Below, in pieces: positions 20,579-31,122 of a stretch of DNA of 64,000 bases (positions are counted from its first letter, which is position 1; every line of letters starts with the position of its first letter). Position numbers and translations under genes: made by a program. The stretch covers positions 20,901,922-20,965,921 of the forward strand of contig NC_060232.1 in the NCBI RefSeq assembly GCF_021155775.2, read 5' to 3'. Source of the DNA: Neodiprion pinetum. Lineage: Eukaryota; Arthropoda; Insecta; Hymenoptera; Diprionidae. Under the pieces are notes generated by a model. It did no database searches and was not told where the DNA came from. It saw nothing but the letters and a program-made list of their open reading frames with translations.

Positions 20579-21942
20579 GAGCGGTGTCGTTTTTTCGCAA
20601 CAGCTACGTAGATTACAAGATTTTCTGTTTTACCTTTAACTTCGCACTCCAATTCTACTTTACCTACGACCGCGAGTTTAGATCCGTCGAAGTTTGACAA
20701 TTTTTGGCCGGTAGCTTCGAACTGTTTTCTCGGACCAACTTTCCGAAACTCGTTTAATCCGATCACATTTGCTTCGGCACCCGTGTCTAATTTGAACGAT
20801 ATTGCTTTCCCGGTTTCAGCGAATACTATTTTCTCGTACCAATCCGAAGTTGCGTGATCATTACCTGCTACATTTCCTAAGAAAATTGTATCTGAATCTT
20901 CGGTTACCGCGTCTATCTTTTGACGGCTTCGACATACCTGCGCGAAGTGATTGTACCCATTGCACGCTTTGCATTGCTTATTGAAGGCTGGACATCTATT
21001 CGCTTGATGTCGATACCCGCATCGTTTACAGGACGATTGATTCTGCTGCTGCTGATTTGGCTGTCCGTTGTTCTGCTGCTGAGTATAGTTTTGTTGTCGT
21101 CTGGGTGGCTGGCCTTCGCTGTTACTCTGCTGTTGGTATTGCTGCTGTTGTCTCTACTGCCCTCTGCCTCTGTTGTCACGCGGCTGGTTGCGTCCTCTAC
21201 TGGACGATTGCTGTTTTTCTTTTTGTTTTGTTTGGACGACATCTATTTTCTCGGTCGTTTTTAATGTTTCAATTCGCTGATTGGCTAGCTCGGCTGCTCT
21301 ACACAACTGCGTACACCTGTCGAAACTCAGGTTTTCTTCTCGGAGGAGTCGATCCTTTAGCTGTGTGTTTCTTATGCCACTGATGATGCGATCGTTGATC
21401 AGGCTATCTTTCAAGGCCCAAAACGAACAATCTTGACTCAACTTTCTCAGGTCCGTCAAGAAATCCTCGAACGATTCATCCCGTTTTTGGTTTCGCTGGA
21501 AAAACACATGTCGGCACACACTTTCATTCTTCTTTGGCACACAAAAGTTTTCGAATGCTTCCACGACTTTGTCGTAGTTCTTCGCGTCCGCTACACTGAG
21601 ATCGAACGTGTCGTATTTTTCCTGTGCCTCTTCTCCGATGGCGTGAAGCAAGATGGCTATTTTCACTTCAGCAGCTTTGTTATTCGATTCCGTGGCTAGC
21701 AGGTATATACCGAACTTTTTGAACCACTTCTTCCAGTTTTCTGCAATATTCCCACTAAATGAGAGAGGTTTTGGCGGCTTCAGGTTGAGCGAGTGCTGCG
21801 CCATGTTTCCTTCGTCACTTTCTCTTCCAGCAAGTGCTTCGTCGACTGAGCGATTCTCGTCGTTCGTCGATTCTTCTAGGGTTACCGTGACGTCTGAGGT
21901 GTCTTCGAAATCACTAGTAGTGTCGAGTCCAGACTGCGCCAT
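20557..21942 (-). pseudogene. gag: Gypsy-2 gag, zinc knuckles and protease
   Basis: ATG at 21942 uses the last LTR base and the first two bases of the primer-binding site. The capsid region (NWKKWFKKF near residue 67) reads to a TAG at 21154-21156. The same frame then continues through a Gln-rich linker, two zinc knuckles (CKRCGYRHQANRC and CKACNGYNHFAQVC) and a protease with LDTGAEANVI. The TAG is one base from CAG in a Gln-rich run, so a C-to-T mutation is likely. The frame ends at 20557, where RT begins one frame away. Confidence 0.82.
21929..21941 (-). other. Gypsy-2 primer-binding site overlapping the gag start
   Basis: TGGCGCAGTCTGG follows the 5' LTR with no gap. With the last A of the LTR it forms ATG-GCG-CAG-TCT, the first codons of gag. 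The motif is the tRNA-Ser type used by several insect Gypsy elements. Confidence 0.7.
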
Positions 21943-22098
21943 GTAGTAAATGTACTCTTGCGATGTTCAATGTACTTTATTTATGGTAAATGCTTTATAA
22001 ATGTGGAGGACCCTTTGTCGTGCGTTAGGCCTGCAGCCATATTTTTTTGTCTACTGCCAGGCGTGACCGCTAGGTGGCGTATAAGCTCGATCGTGACA
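21942..22098 (-). repeat. Gypsy-2 5' LTR
   Basis: 157 bp, TG...CA on the minus strand, about 88% identical by eye to 17540-17698. It shares GTGACCGCTAGGTGGCGTAT with its partner. Confidence 0.9.
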
Positions 22099-22755
22099 AC
22101 AGCGGCAAAGGAAGCATGGATCAAGGACGATGCACGAGCAAGATTTCTCTTGGCGTCCTCGATCGAAAGTGATCAAATAGATCCGGTGCTAGTGTGTAAA
22201 ACTGCAAAGGACATGTGGGACAAACTGTCGCGCGTGCACGAGCAGAAAACGGCGGCAAACAAGATGGTGCTCTGGCAACGGTTTCATGAGCATCGCATGT
22301 CACCGGGGGACTCTATAGTAAACAGCATCTCCAAAGTACAGAACATGGCGGCACAGCTCCAAGATTTAGGCGAAAAGGTCTCGGACGTCATGATCATGTC
22401 AAAAGTGCTAGGTAGTCTGTCAACGAAATACTCAGCGTTTCAAACGGCTTGGGACAGTGTCGATCCAGCTTGTCAAACTATGGAAAATCTCCCAGAAAGA
22501 CTGATAAGTGAAGAGATGCGTTTAACATCAAAAGACGAAACAACAAATGCATTCTCGGCAATCAAGAAAAGTGAAAAAAGTGGGGAGAAAAGTAACAAAA
22601 AGTTTGACAGAAAGTTCGCGCAGTGCTACAGGTGTCGAGAAAAAGGACATTTCGCACGTGACTGCAAAAAGAAGAATCGCGAAAAGAGGCTGGAATCACG
22701 TGATTCGGACGATGTCGCGTTCGTGGTCGAAGTGAAGCCGGAAAGAGCTAGTTGA

Positions 22756-25711
22756 GTCGGTGATGTAGGAGAGAAGCGTGCGACAGAACCACCTGTCAAA
22801 CTCAGAAACTGGTTGCTCGCGGCAGATCAAAAAGAGATTTGGGTAACCGATAGCGGAGCCTCTCAACAGATGACGCCACGTCGTGAGTGGTTCGCGGACT
22901 ATCAAAGTTGTGAAAACGCGGGTAAAGTACTGCTCGATAATAATAAAGACTGTAAAGTACATGTCGAAGAAACAATACTGGGTCAAAGGACGATTAGAAA
23001 ATGTACTTCACGTGCCCGAACTAAAAAAAAATTTATTCTCGGTTAGCACCTGCACGTCAAAAGGGCAAGGTGTACTTTTCGTAAAAGAAAAAGTAGTGAT
23101 ATCGATCGGAAGCAAGAATGTCGCGATGGGAATCAAAATGAAAAACGAAATATATCAAATGTATTTTCGTATGTGCGACGGTCAGTCACAAGAAGAAGCA
23201 AATGTGTCGGTAAGCGAAATTCAAAAATTGCACGAACGTCTCGGTCACGTGAATACTCGTGCACTTCGGAAACTAGTGGACGAAGGACTCGTGGATGGAA
23301 TTAAACTGTCGAAAGACTCTAATTTCTCGTGCGACTCATGCAAAATGGGCAAGTCTCATCGGAAAACGTTCAAAAAAGAAAGGAAACGCGAGGAAACACT
23401 GCCAGGAGAAGTTTTCCACATCGATGTATGCGGTCCGATGAGAATTGACAGTCGAGGATGGGCAAGGACATTTGATAAAATGATCGAGAATAAGTTCGGA
23501 AAAAGCATGCGAGTGCTACGGTCCGATAACGGGCTGGAATTCAAGAACAAAAATATGAATTCGTATATGGAATCGCGTGGAATTATCAGAGAATTTACAG
23601 CTCCCTGTACACCCGAACAGAACGGGCGTGTAGAAACAGAAAATCGTACAATTGTGGAAAGTGCGAGAACGTTGCACGCCAAAGATTTACCTAAAAAACT
23701 GTGGGCCGAAGCTGCGAAAACTGCAGTGTATCTGCTGAATAGAGGAACAGTGTCAACGGCGCAAGGTAATAAAACTCCATATCAATTGTGGGTCGGACGG
23801 AAGCCAAATCTTGAGCATCTGAGGATCTTCGGATCAGAGAGCTTCGCAAACGTTCCAAAACAGCTAATCACGAAATTTGAACCCCGAGCAAAACAGGTGA
23901 TTTTGGTGGGTTATGAAGGTGAGTCCTCTAATTATCAAGTCTACGATCCGAGTTCTAGAAAAATCACCGTGTCAAAAGATGTGAAGTTTAACGAAAAAAT
24001 CGGAAAATCGCTTTGGACAGAAAAAGATGAAGATGGCAGTGTGCTGATACCGATGGAAAAATCTGAAATTCGGGAGATCAGCAACGACGAAGTCTTTCTG
24101 TCGGGTGAGGAGAGCGACGTAGAGGATGAAATCATCGAAAGCGAAAATTCCGACGGCGAACAACAGCGAGCAGAGACTTATACGCTGCGAGATCGCACAG
24201 GTATTCGTCGACCAAGCAGACATGAGTCGAATATTGTCGAATTTGGTGTGCCGTCATCGTACCAGGAGGCTGTGAAGAACAGTGATAAAAAGAATTGGAA
24301 AAAGGCCATAAAAAGTGAGCTTGAGGCTCACAATAAAAACGAAACTTGGACTCTAGTGAAAAGAAAGCCAGGAACAAAAACCATAGACTCCAAGGGGGTT
24401 TTTCATGTGGTGCGAGACACTGATGGAAATATACCACGATATAAAGCCCGCCTCTGCGCTAGGGGCTTTAAGCAACAGCAAGGAATCGACTACGAGGAAA
24501 CCTTCTCGCCTGTAGTCAGGTACGATTCCTTGCGAGTCTTGTTGGCAGTAGCAGCAGTCGAAGATCTAGAGATATCTCAATTTGACGTGCAAAATGCGTT
24601 CCTACACGGTGAGCTGGACAAAAAAATCTACATTGAAGTACCCGACGGCATGAAGATTGAAGAAACCGGTGAAAGTTCGCGGAAAAGTGTTGTGTGCGCG
24701 CTAAAGAAGCCACTGTACGGGTTGAAGAAATCGCCACGTTGCTGCAACCGCAAATTTGTAGCGTTCTTGAAAAAATTTAGTTTTAAAGAAACAGAGAGCG
24801 ATAAGTGCATTTTTGTGGGTGAAATTGACGGAAGTAAAGTGTATCTCGCACTATTCGTAGATGATGGACTTATCGCGACTCAGTCAAAAAAATGCTTGCG
24901 TCAGTGATTAAACATCTCCAAAGTATGTTTGAAATAACTATTGGAGAGTTGAGCATGTACGTGGGTATGCAAATCGAGAGAATAAGGAGTGCGAGATCTA
25001 TTTTTATACACCAGAGCGCGTATCTATCAAAAATCTTGGAAAGATTTGGTATGAGTGAGTCGAAAGCGGTGAGTGTGCCATTCGATCCTCATGTTATACT
25101 GCACCCAGTGAGTGAAGGAGAGAAAAACGTGGAGAATGTCCCATACCGCGAAGCGGTTGGTTCTCTAATGTTCTTGGCGATAGTGTCGCGTCTCGACATA
25201 TCGTTTGCAGTAAATGCGTTAAGCAAATATTTGAACAAACACAGTGTCGAGTACTGGAATGCAGTCAAGCGTATATTTACATACATTAAGGGAACCAGGA
25301 GCTTCGGAATCGCGTACAGTGGAGGTGGAAGCAAGTTCAATTTAATCGGATATTCGGATTCTGACTATGCGAGCGATATCGGAACAAGGCGTTCGACGTC
25401 CGGGTATGTGTTCGAGTTAGCGCATGGACCTGTCACGTGAGCCTCACAGAGGCAACGATTGGTAACTCTAAGTACAACCAAAGCTGAATACGTAGCAGCT
25501 TCAATGGCTGTAAAAGGAGCCATAAGGCTCAGAAAATTGTTACGTGACATCGGATGTCCATGTGCGGGTGCAACAAATCTTTTGATTGACAATCAAAGTG
25601 TTATAAAATTAGTCAAGAATGCAGAGTTTCATAAGCGCACTAAACACATCAACATCTGATATCACTTTATTCGGGAGAAATATGAAGCGGGTGAAATCAA
25701 AGTAGAATATG
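22756..25711 (+). pseudogene. pol: Copia pol (protease, integrase, RT, RNase H)
   Basis: Protease DSGAS lies near 22848. The frame shifts near 22985. Integrase has an HHCC region (HERLGH ... CDSC near 23230-23340) and the residues D (HIDVCGP), D (LRSDNG) and E (RVETENR). The distance between the first two Asp is only about 35 residues, so an internal stretch near 23462 is deleted. RT shows YKARLCARGF, FDVQNAFLHG and LFVDDGL (near 24855). A frameshift near 24890 and TGA codons near 25438 and 25658 follow. RNase H has GYSDSDYASD and LSTTKAEY. The last residues resume at 26133 after a solo LTR and end near 26237. Confidence 0.85.
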
Positions 25712-26127
25712 TGTTTCGGCAAAGTATCGAATAGTTAAATGTGTGTCTCGCGACACTCAAAATCGTCCTCGCACATGTACGCACACTCGCGTGCAATGTT
25801 TACTTGCCGTCTCTGCGTCAAATCTCGCTGCTTTCCCGTGTCGCGACTCAAAACCTATCAGCTGTATCTCATGTATTGTCTACTGTCTCGAAATCATGTA
25901 TGTGTGTAATCTATGTGTTCTCTCGCTCTGTAAAATCATCACTCTCTGTAACGTTCTCTTGCGATACGGTCTGTATCGCCACATCGAAACCAAGAAAAGT
26001 CTCGTTTATCGGTAATCATTATCTCTCTCCACCTCAACATCATTTTCGTTTCATTTACACTCGTCCTCATCACTAATTCGCGGATCCCACGTCGATGATC
26101 CATATCCTTTTGCCATCTCTCTAAACA
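25712..26127. repeat. Solo LTR (416 bp) in the end of Copia RNase H
   Basis: Starts TGTTTCGG and ends CTAAACA, with the 5-bp duplication ATATG at 25707-25711 and 26128-26132. Removing it and one duplication rejoins the RNase H reading frame (GTA-GAA-TAT-GTA then AGC-CCG). Its LTR family is unknown. Confidence 0.85.
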
Positions 26128-26247
26128 ATATGTAAGCCCGGAAAATCAAAAGGCTGACATATTCACAAAAGCTCTTCCAAAAGAGCACTTCACCGTTTTG
26201 CGTGCAAGTATGGCTGTGTGTGAAAAACCGTATGTCTAAACGGTGGA

Positions 26248-27446
26248 AGTATTGGAGAGAGTGTTCAGAGCACACGGTTGTGCGTAGTCGTATGTGTGTG
26301 GTTGCGCATGCGTGATTGCAACTCTTGCTCTGTCCTTGTCGATCTCCAATGGTTAGTTCTAGAATACGGTCGCTACCAAGCACATGTCTCTAAATATATG
26401 ATATTTCAATAAACCTTTTTTTCTTATTGCAAACGCAAGTGTTGCGTATCAAGCAGCATCTAGACTAGCAAACTATAGTTATCGTAATATCGCTTGTAAT
26501 GTCTTTCGATGATTTTTTCTTATATTTAAATTTTCACCCGATGGACGGTCAGATGCGAAAAATGCTTTCGTACCTGACCGCCATAAACGAAGGCCATAAA
26601 CGAAGGCTATAAACCCTTCATCTGACAAGCTGGCAAACTCTATCTCTCAACTTCTGCTTTTTTATTCTGCGTACATACGGCAACCTTATGTTTTGCGTCT
26701 CTAATGCGAGACACTGCCAAATGGTCAATTTTTGAATATTTTTAATCTTTGTGTCCACGCTAACCGTCACGTTCGGATTTTATTCCTTAAACTCGGGAAG
26801 TTTCTAAGTCAAGAAATTTGTCGAGTCTGCGTGCCAGCTGTCAGTAATATAATTTTATTATAGAGTGCATCCTCGTTTTAAGCCTACGCACATTTTTTAT
26901 TTTCTCAGTATTTTCGCCAGATTTTCCATCCGGCAATTTAAACTACAACTCTTCCGTGATTGGCGACCTCTGGACCTCCTTCTTGGGTTTTCCGATCTGC
27001 TTAAACAATCATCTGTTTCTTAATATTCGAATAACGGAGTAAACGTCAACGCGTTCTTTTTCTAAGGAACTCGAAATTGTCAATCACGGAAGTCAGTCAA
27101 GCGACAACCATCGAACTATTAACGTCACATCCACTGTTTGACTGTTAGCTTCACGTCCACTTACTAACTTCTTAATTCCATACCTATAACTTGAAATCTT
27201 CGTTGTAACAAACGTATACTTGAATAAAATGTTAAGTTTTCTTAAAATAAAAGCACCGCGCAAGATTAAGTTGGCGCGCGGGTTCCCGTATTTGCGTGAC
27301 GTCCTTTTTACTCCACCAAAAGGGTGGTGAGACACCCTCATCAGGTTACAACCTCATCAGGTATCGTACCATCGACGCGAGGAGACGGGACAGCAAGCTG
27401 ACGTTATTTCTTACCAAATATTCCTGATCCATAACAATTACGTCAT
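26248..27446 (+). repeat. Copia 3' LTR, split by a solo LTR
   Basis: The first part (26248-26439) matches 16962-17157 and the last part (27393-27446) matches 17155-17208. The insertion 26440-27392 lies between them. Confidence 0.85.
26440..27392. repeat. Solo LTR (953 bp) inside the Copia 3' LTR
   Basis: Starts TGTTGCG and ends GGGACA, with the 5-bp duplication GCAAG at 26435-26439 and 27393-27397. It holds no coding frame. It contains a local imperfect duplication, CATAAACGAAGGC, near 26582. Confidence 0.82.
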
Positions 27447-27968
27447 TAAGATGTCTATGCCGCGCTACAGAAACAAGCTCACCGGCTTCAAAACACGCAT
27501 ATTCTGCTACAGACCGACAATCGATCTTTGGTAGCGTACCTTTGAAACGAGGGTGGCACGAGATCCTTGGATCTGAACAAGCTCGCATTTCAGATACTCC
27601 AGGTCGCAAACGAGCTCAATCTAACGCTCTCAGCGTTTTACATGCCGGGTAGATACAACGGCATAGCAGACAGCCTGTCCCAAGGAAAGTGCCTGCCAGA
27701 ATGTTACCTCTTACCCAGTGTCACCGACGAGACATTCAGAGAATGGGGCGTTTCAGAAATCGACCTGTTCGCTTTGCGAGAGTCGACAGTGCTCGGAAAA
27801 TATGCGTCAAGGGATTGCAATCATCCTTACGCCTATTTTGTGGAAGCCTTCAGTCAGCTATGGAGTTATGGACTCGCCTGGATATTCCCTCTTCCCAATT
27901 TAATCAAGAGGGTGCTCACGCACCTGAATCGTTGCAGCGGAACGTTCTTGATAGTAGCACCCAGGTAG
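27447..27968 (+). pseudogene. DIRS RNase H, second half, and linker
   Basis: It resumes the RNase H broken at 16960 and keeps the frame across the Copia junction apart from a TAA. It shows QTDNRSLVAYL near 27510 (then a TGA), the ADSLSQG box near 27668 and the conserved VSEIDLFA and FLIVAPR motifs of DIRS polyproteins. Stops and a frame change at about 27970 lead into the recombinase. Confidence 0.75.
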
Positions 27969-28084
27969 GAACGGACAATTTAAGCAGCAGACCTGGCCAA
28001 CAGAACAAGAGACCCTCCTTTCGAGATCAAGAATCTGAAAGAGGGGCTGATCGAAACCTCGGTCGGAATCCCACTCCCGGAGAT

Positions 28085-29044
28085 AGAGTGCCTGAATCTG
28101 CAGGTGTGGCGGGTTGGGGGTGGAACGACCTAACCAGAGTTTGGTCTCACCAGGAAAAAAATTTCTTGAAGGGGAGCTGGCGAGACTCAACACGGTTGAC
28201 ATTTCAAGCGCCGATTAGGCGATGGGTTACCTGGTGTCACGGACACGGAGTCGATGCAAAATCACCCCGAGGCCAGGACGTAGCCAGATTTTTAGCTACT
28301 TTATTTCTCACACAGAAGCTGGCTTACAACACGGTCCTGCTACACAGAGCAGCGGTATCGACTTTTTGCGCAGGGGTTCCCAAGAACCAGTTGACGTCGA
28401 ATTTCCTGGTGAAGCAGGTTTTGAAGGCGGTGGCTAACGCGAAACTGAAGAAAGTGAGACCATAGATTTGGGACGCACAGATCCTTTTCGACTGGCTGAT
28501 AGCGGGCCCAAAGGACTTGTCGTTCTTTGAAGTATCGAGAAGAACAACAGTTTTGCTTTTATAGGCCTCGGGACGTCGAGTACACAATCTTACTCTGTTA
28601 AAGATCTCACGGGATTTTCTAATCAATCTTGGTGATGAGATCATTTTGTGGCCGGCGTTTGGCTCTAAAACATAACGAGCTCAATTCAGACAGTCGGGCT
28701 GGAGGCTGTCGAGGCACGAGAACATTCGCATGTGCCCTGTCACATGGATACGAGCTCTGATCAAGAAATCAGAGGAAAGAAGAAAAAAAGGAGACCGAGA
28801 TCAGCTGTTTATTACGGTTACGAGCCCTGTCAAAGCGGCTAATAAGACAATAATCGCAGGTTGGATCCGATCTGGCTTGAAAGATGACGGCGTAGAGGCC
28901 ATTCCGGGTAGCATCCGATCAGCAGTTGCATTCCGTTACTGGATAGACGACGTCTCGATAAAGGACATTCTGGCTAGAGGGAACTGGCGGTGCGCAGAAA
29001 CCTTCAGTAAGCACTACTGCAGACAGATAGAGGGTGCAGGCTAA
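28085..29044 (+). pseudogene. DIRS tyrosine recombinase
   Basis: The N-terminal core-binding part (WSHQEKNFLKGSWRDSTR and WVTWCHGHGVD) runs to 28463. The catalytic part follows in the same frame across in-frame stops near 28463, 28561 and 28672. A catalytic Arg is in ASGRRVHNL near 28568, a second Arg in GSIRSAVA near 28915, and the nucleophilic Tyr is probably in KHYCRQ near 29015. The damage seen is point stops only. Recombinases of this class insert DIRS DNA circles without target duplication. Confidence 0.78.
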
Positions 29045-29423
29045 AGTTTGGGAGCTCTACTTTATAAAAATTTTCAACCGATATAAAAAGAAAAAAAAAT
29101 AGATATTTAAACCGGATGTTACAGCCTGTTATAAGTTTATATTGAGTAATATAATTATTCAAGATTGTGTTATGTTAACTAGTTTATATTTATGTTCTGA
29201 GACGCTCTATAAATGTTCCAAAGATAATTAAAGATTTATCTGTGTACATCACATAGCGTTTGTCTTAACGAATCTCACGAGTAGATAACAAACACGTCTC
29301 TCACCAGATGCCGTGTATCGGCCAAAGTAGCACAATGCTAGTGTTTCGCATGACAACAAAACACGGATTGTGTTCCGAAGCCGATACACGGCATCCCAAT
29401 AAGCTTTGACTGCGGATATATAC
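29045..29423. other. DIRS 3' flank with a 16-bp inverted repeat
   Basis: Non-coding. A perfect 16-bp inverted repeat GATGCCGTGTATCGGC lies at 29307-29322 and 29380-29395 with 57 bases between, as in a tiny MITE. The sequence running right from 29303 also resembles, on the opposite strand, 12375-12410 joined to 12836-12845 on either side of MITE family 2. Confidence 0.5.
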
Positions 29424-29647
29424 TGTTACGGTTTCCCCCTTCGAATATGCATGTATTTATTTGATTGATCAAAATGAAGATCTGATGTTCCCAAACAACG
29501 ATCGTCTCTTGAAATCAACGAGGATCTTTCTGGATTATTCCTTGAACGGACTTTAAACGCCACACTTCTCCTTGTACTTTTGTCCTAAATAAACCGCCCC
29601 AGTCTTTTGGAATTCTCCTGATTATTTATTTCGCTTCCTTCGTAACA
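29424..29647 (+). repeat. Gypsy-3 5' LTR
   Basis: 224 bp from TGTTACGG to CGTAACA, containing AATAAACC, a probable polyadenylation signal. The primer-binding site follows. No second copy was found downstream. Confidence 0.75.
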
Positions 29648-29648
29648 T

Positions 29649-29661
29649 TGGTGTCAGAAGT
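29649..29661 (+). other. Gypsy-3 primer-binding site
   Basis: TGGTGTCAGAAGT lies one base after the LTR, a common form in insect Gypsy elements. The tRNA was not assigned with confidence. Confidence 0.65.
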
Positions 29662-29760
29662 AAAAAGGAAGAATAAGTGCTCACAATTAAGGATTAAAAG
29701 TTACCAAAAAGTGACGTTCTGTGAAGAATAAAAGTGACGTTCGTGCATGTTTAAAAAATA

Positions 29761-30904
29761 ATGTCACGAAGGATGCGTAGCTGCAAAGATTTTTCAGAAG
29801 AGAATCCTAATCCTCAACCTGGACCTTTCGCCTCCGGTTTTCGTCTTCATTCAGCTGCAACAAGAGTTAATGGAACGAGTCAACTCCGTCAAGAGATATC
29901 GATGGAATTAGTCGAGATGAGGGTCAATCTTCGTAATGAAATTACAAACGACATCAGAGAGGCTCTTCGTGAGGATTTGGAGGGTCACCGTCGCACTGCC
30001 AGGGAGGAGCTTCATGCACTGCTGAGACCTTCACTTCGCCCGGAAGTTTTACCTGAGTTTCCCACTCCCTCTTTAATACCTAATAACAATTTCAATTCTA
30101 TTGTAACTAACGCTTCTGCCTAAGCTTCGCAGAATCCTTCAAACATTGCTTTTACCAATACAGTTGAAGCGAAAAATTGTTACGTTAAACCCGACACGTT
30201 TGATGGTTCTCAATCTTGGTCGCGCTATAAAAAAGATTTTGAAATTGCTTCGGAAGGCAACGGTTGGTCAAACGAAATAAAAGCAGCTCAACTTTTAACT
30301 CGTCTTCGCGGTGAAGCTCAAATAATTTTCGAAAAGCTTTCAGGAAATGATTTAAAAAGTTATCAAAAAATCACGGACGCTTTAAATGAAAGATTCGACG
30401 ATAAACATTTATCCCGAATGTATTTCAACGAATTACAAGCGAGAAAACAAACGAAAGATGAAGATTTTATTAAATTCGCTGAAGATATTGAACGTCTTGT
30501 CAGACTGGCGTATCTCGATCTTCCCGGAGAACATAAAGATCGAATCGCATGCCTTTCTTTTACTAATGGAATCGAGAACCCAAAAATCGAGTTTACTCTT
30601 CGTTCTGAACGTCTCGAATCTTTACAAAAAGCGATCGGAAGAGCTACTGAATTAAAATCGATCTCTTCTCTCTTAAATAGTAAACGTTGTCAGTAGTCAG
30701 AACTCACAGTCTTTCAATAACCGTTTTCTCAACAATGGACGACAAAATTCACACAACATTCATCCCAAACCTCATCACTCCCATTCCAATCCTTACAACA
30801 GTCACACCACTTCAAACAACCATTTCAACAAACAAAACGAATTTTCTAAAAGCGATGTACTATGCTTTAAATGCGAAACGATTGGACATTACGCTAATAA
30901 ATGC
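29761..30904 (+). pseudogene. gag: Gypsy-3 gag and nucleocapsid
   Basis: The frame opens with ATG at 29761, meets TAA at 30121-30123 and then continues in the same frame to 30696. The continuation has a typical gag capsid pattern (VKPDTFDGSQSWSRYKKDFE near 30188). A frameshift near 30700 precedes a single CCHC knuckle, CFKCETIGHYANKC, at 30863-30904, followed by an Asn-rich tail to 31108. The product would package RNA. The stop and shift imply it is not made intact. Confidence 0.8.
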
Positions 30905-31122
30905 AATGAATTTCATAGCAACAAACAACAAGCCCCTCACATGAATTCCTCGCAGAATTCTGGTCAACACGCAAGCACTTCTTTCCGTTCCTATCGCAAT
31001 TTTAATGGAAATCAACGTCCTAATTCTTTCAACAACGGGTTTTCAAAGAATAAAAATGGAAATTTCAACAAGAATCAACAAACTTCTAACAAGAATTCGG
31101 AAAACTAGATCAAGTCAATTCA

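Larger units (their letters stand above)
17540..22098 (-). mobile_element. Gypsy-2: Mag-like Gypsy retrotransposon inside Copia
   Basis: LTRs of 159 and 157 bp lie at 17540-17698 and 21942-22098, with the perfect duplication ACAGC at 17535-17539 and 22099-22103. All genes are on the minus strand. The LTRs differ at roughly 18 sites, so it is clearly older than Gypsy-1. Short LTRs and the paired gag zinc knuckles fit the Mag clade. Frameshifts, a gag stop and a mutated RT active site make it inactive. Confidence 0.9.
17385..22755 (+). pseudogene. gag: Copia gag, interrupted by Gypsy-2
   Basis: It starts MPYEIS at 17385 and reads to 17539, where Gypsy-2 enters, then resumes at 22099 (22099-22103 is the duplicated ACAGC). 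The resumed part has the UBN2-type gag fold and ends with a CCHC zinc knuckle (CYRCREKGHFARDC near 22625). A TGA at 22753-22755 closes it, but protease sequence follows in the same frame, so this stop may have replaced a sense codon of a single gag-pol frame. Confidence 0.8.
16961..27446 (+). mobile_element. Copia retrotransposon inside the DIRS element
   Basis: LTRs begin at 16961 and about 26248. The flanking TAAGA at 16956-16960 and 27447-27451 is the likely 5-bp target duplication. Gag, protease, integrase, RT and RNase H are in Copia order. It contains a Gypsy element (17540-22098) and two solo LTRs. Its own length without these is about 4.5 kb. Stops, frameshifts and an integrase deletion make it inactive. 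Confidence 0.88.
14270..29044 (+). mobile_element. DIRS-type tyrosine-recombinase retrotransposon, split by Copia
   Basis: Gag, RT and the first half of RNase H lie at 14270-16960. The second half of RNase H and the tyrosine recombinase lie at 27447-29044, with a Copia insertion between. The coding order is typical of DIRS/PAT elements, which integrate by a tyrosine recombinase instead of a DDE integrase. Without the insertion it measures about 4.3 kb. Several stops and frameshifts make it inactive. The terminal repeats were not located. Confidence 0.85.

Noticed and set aside
21030..21190. Apparent plus-strand Leu-rich membrane protein
   Set aside because: It is the complement of the CAG-rich Gln linker of Gypsy-2 gag on the minus strand.
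25741..26076. Open readings downstream of Copia RNase H that might be an extra gene
   Set aside because: They lie inside a solo LTR flanked by ATATG duplications.
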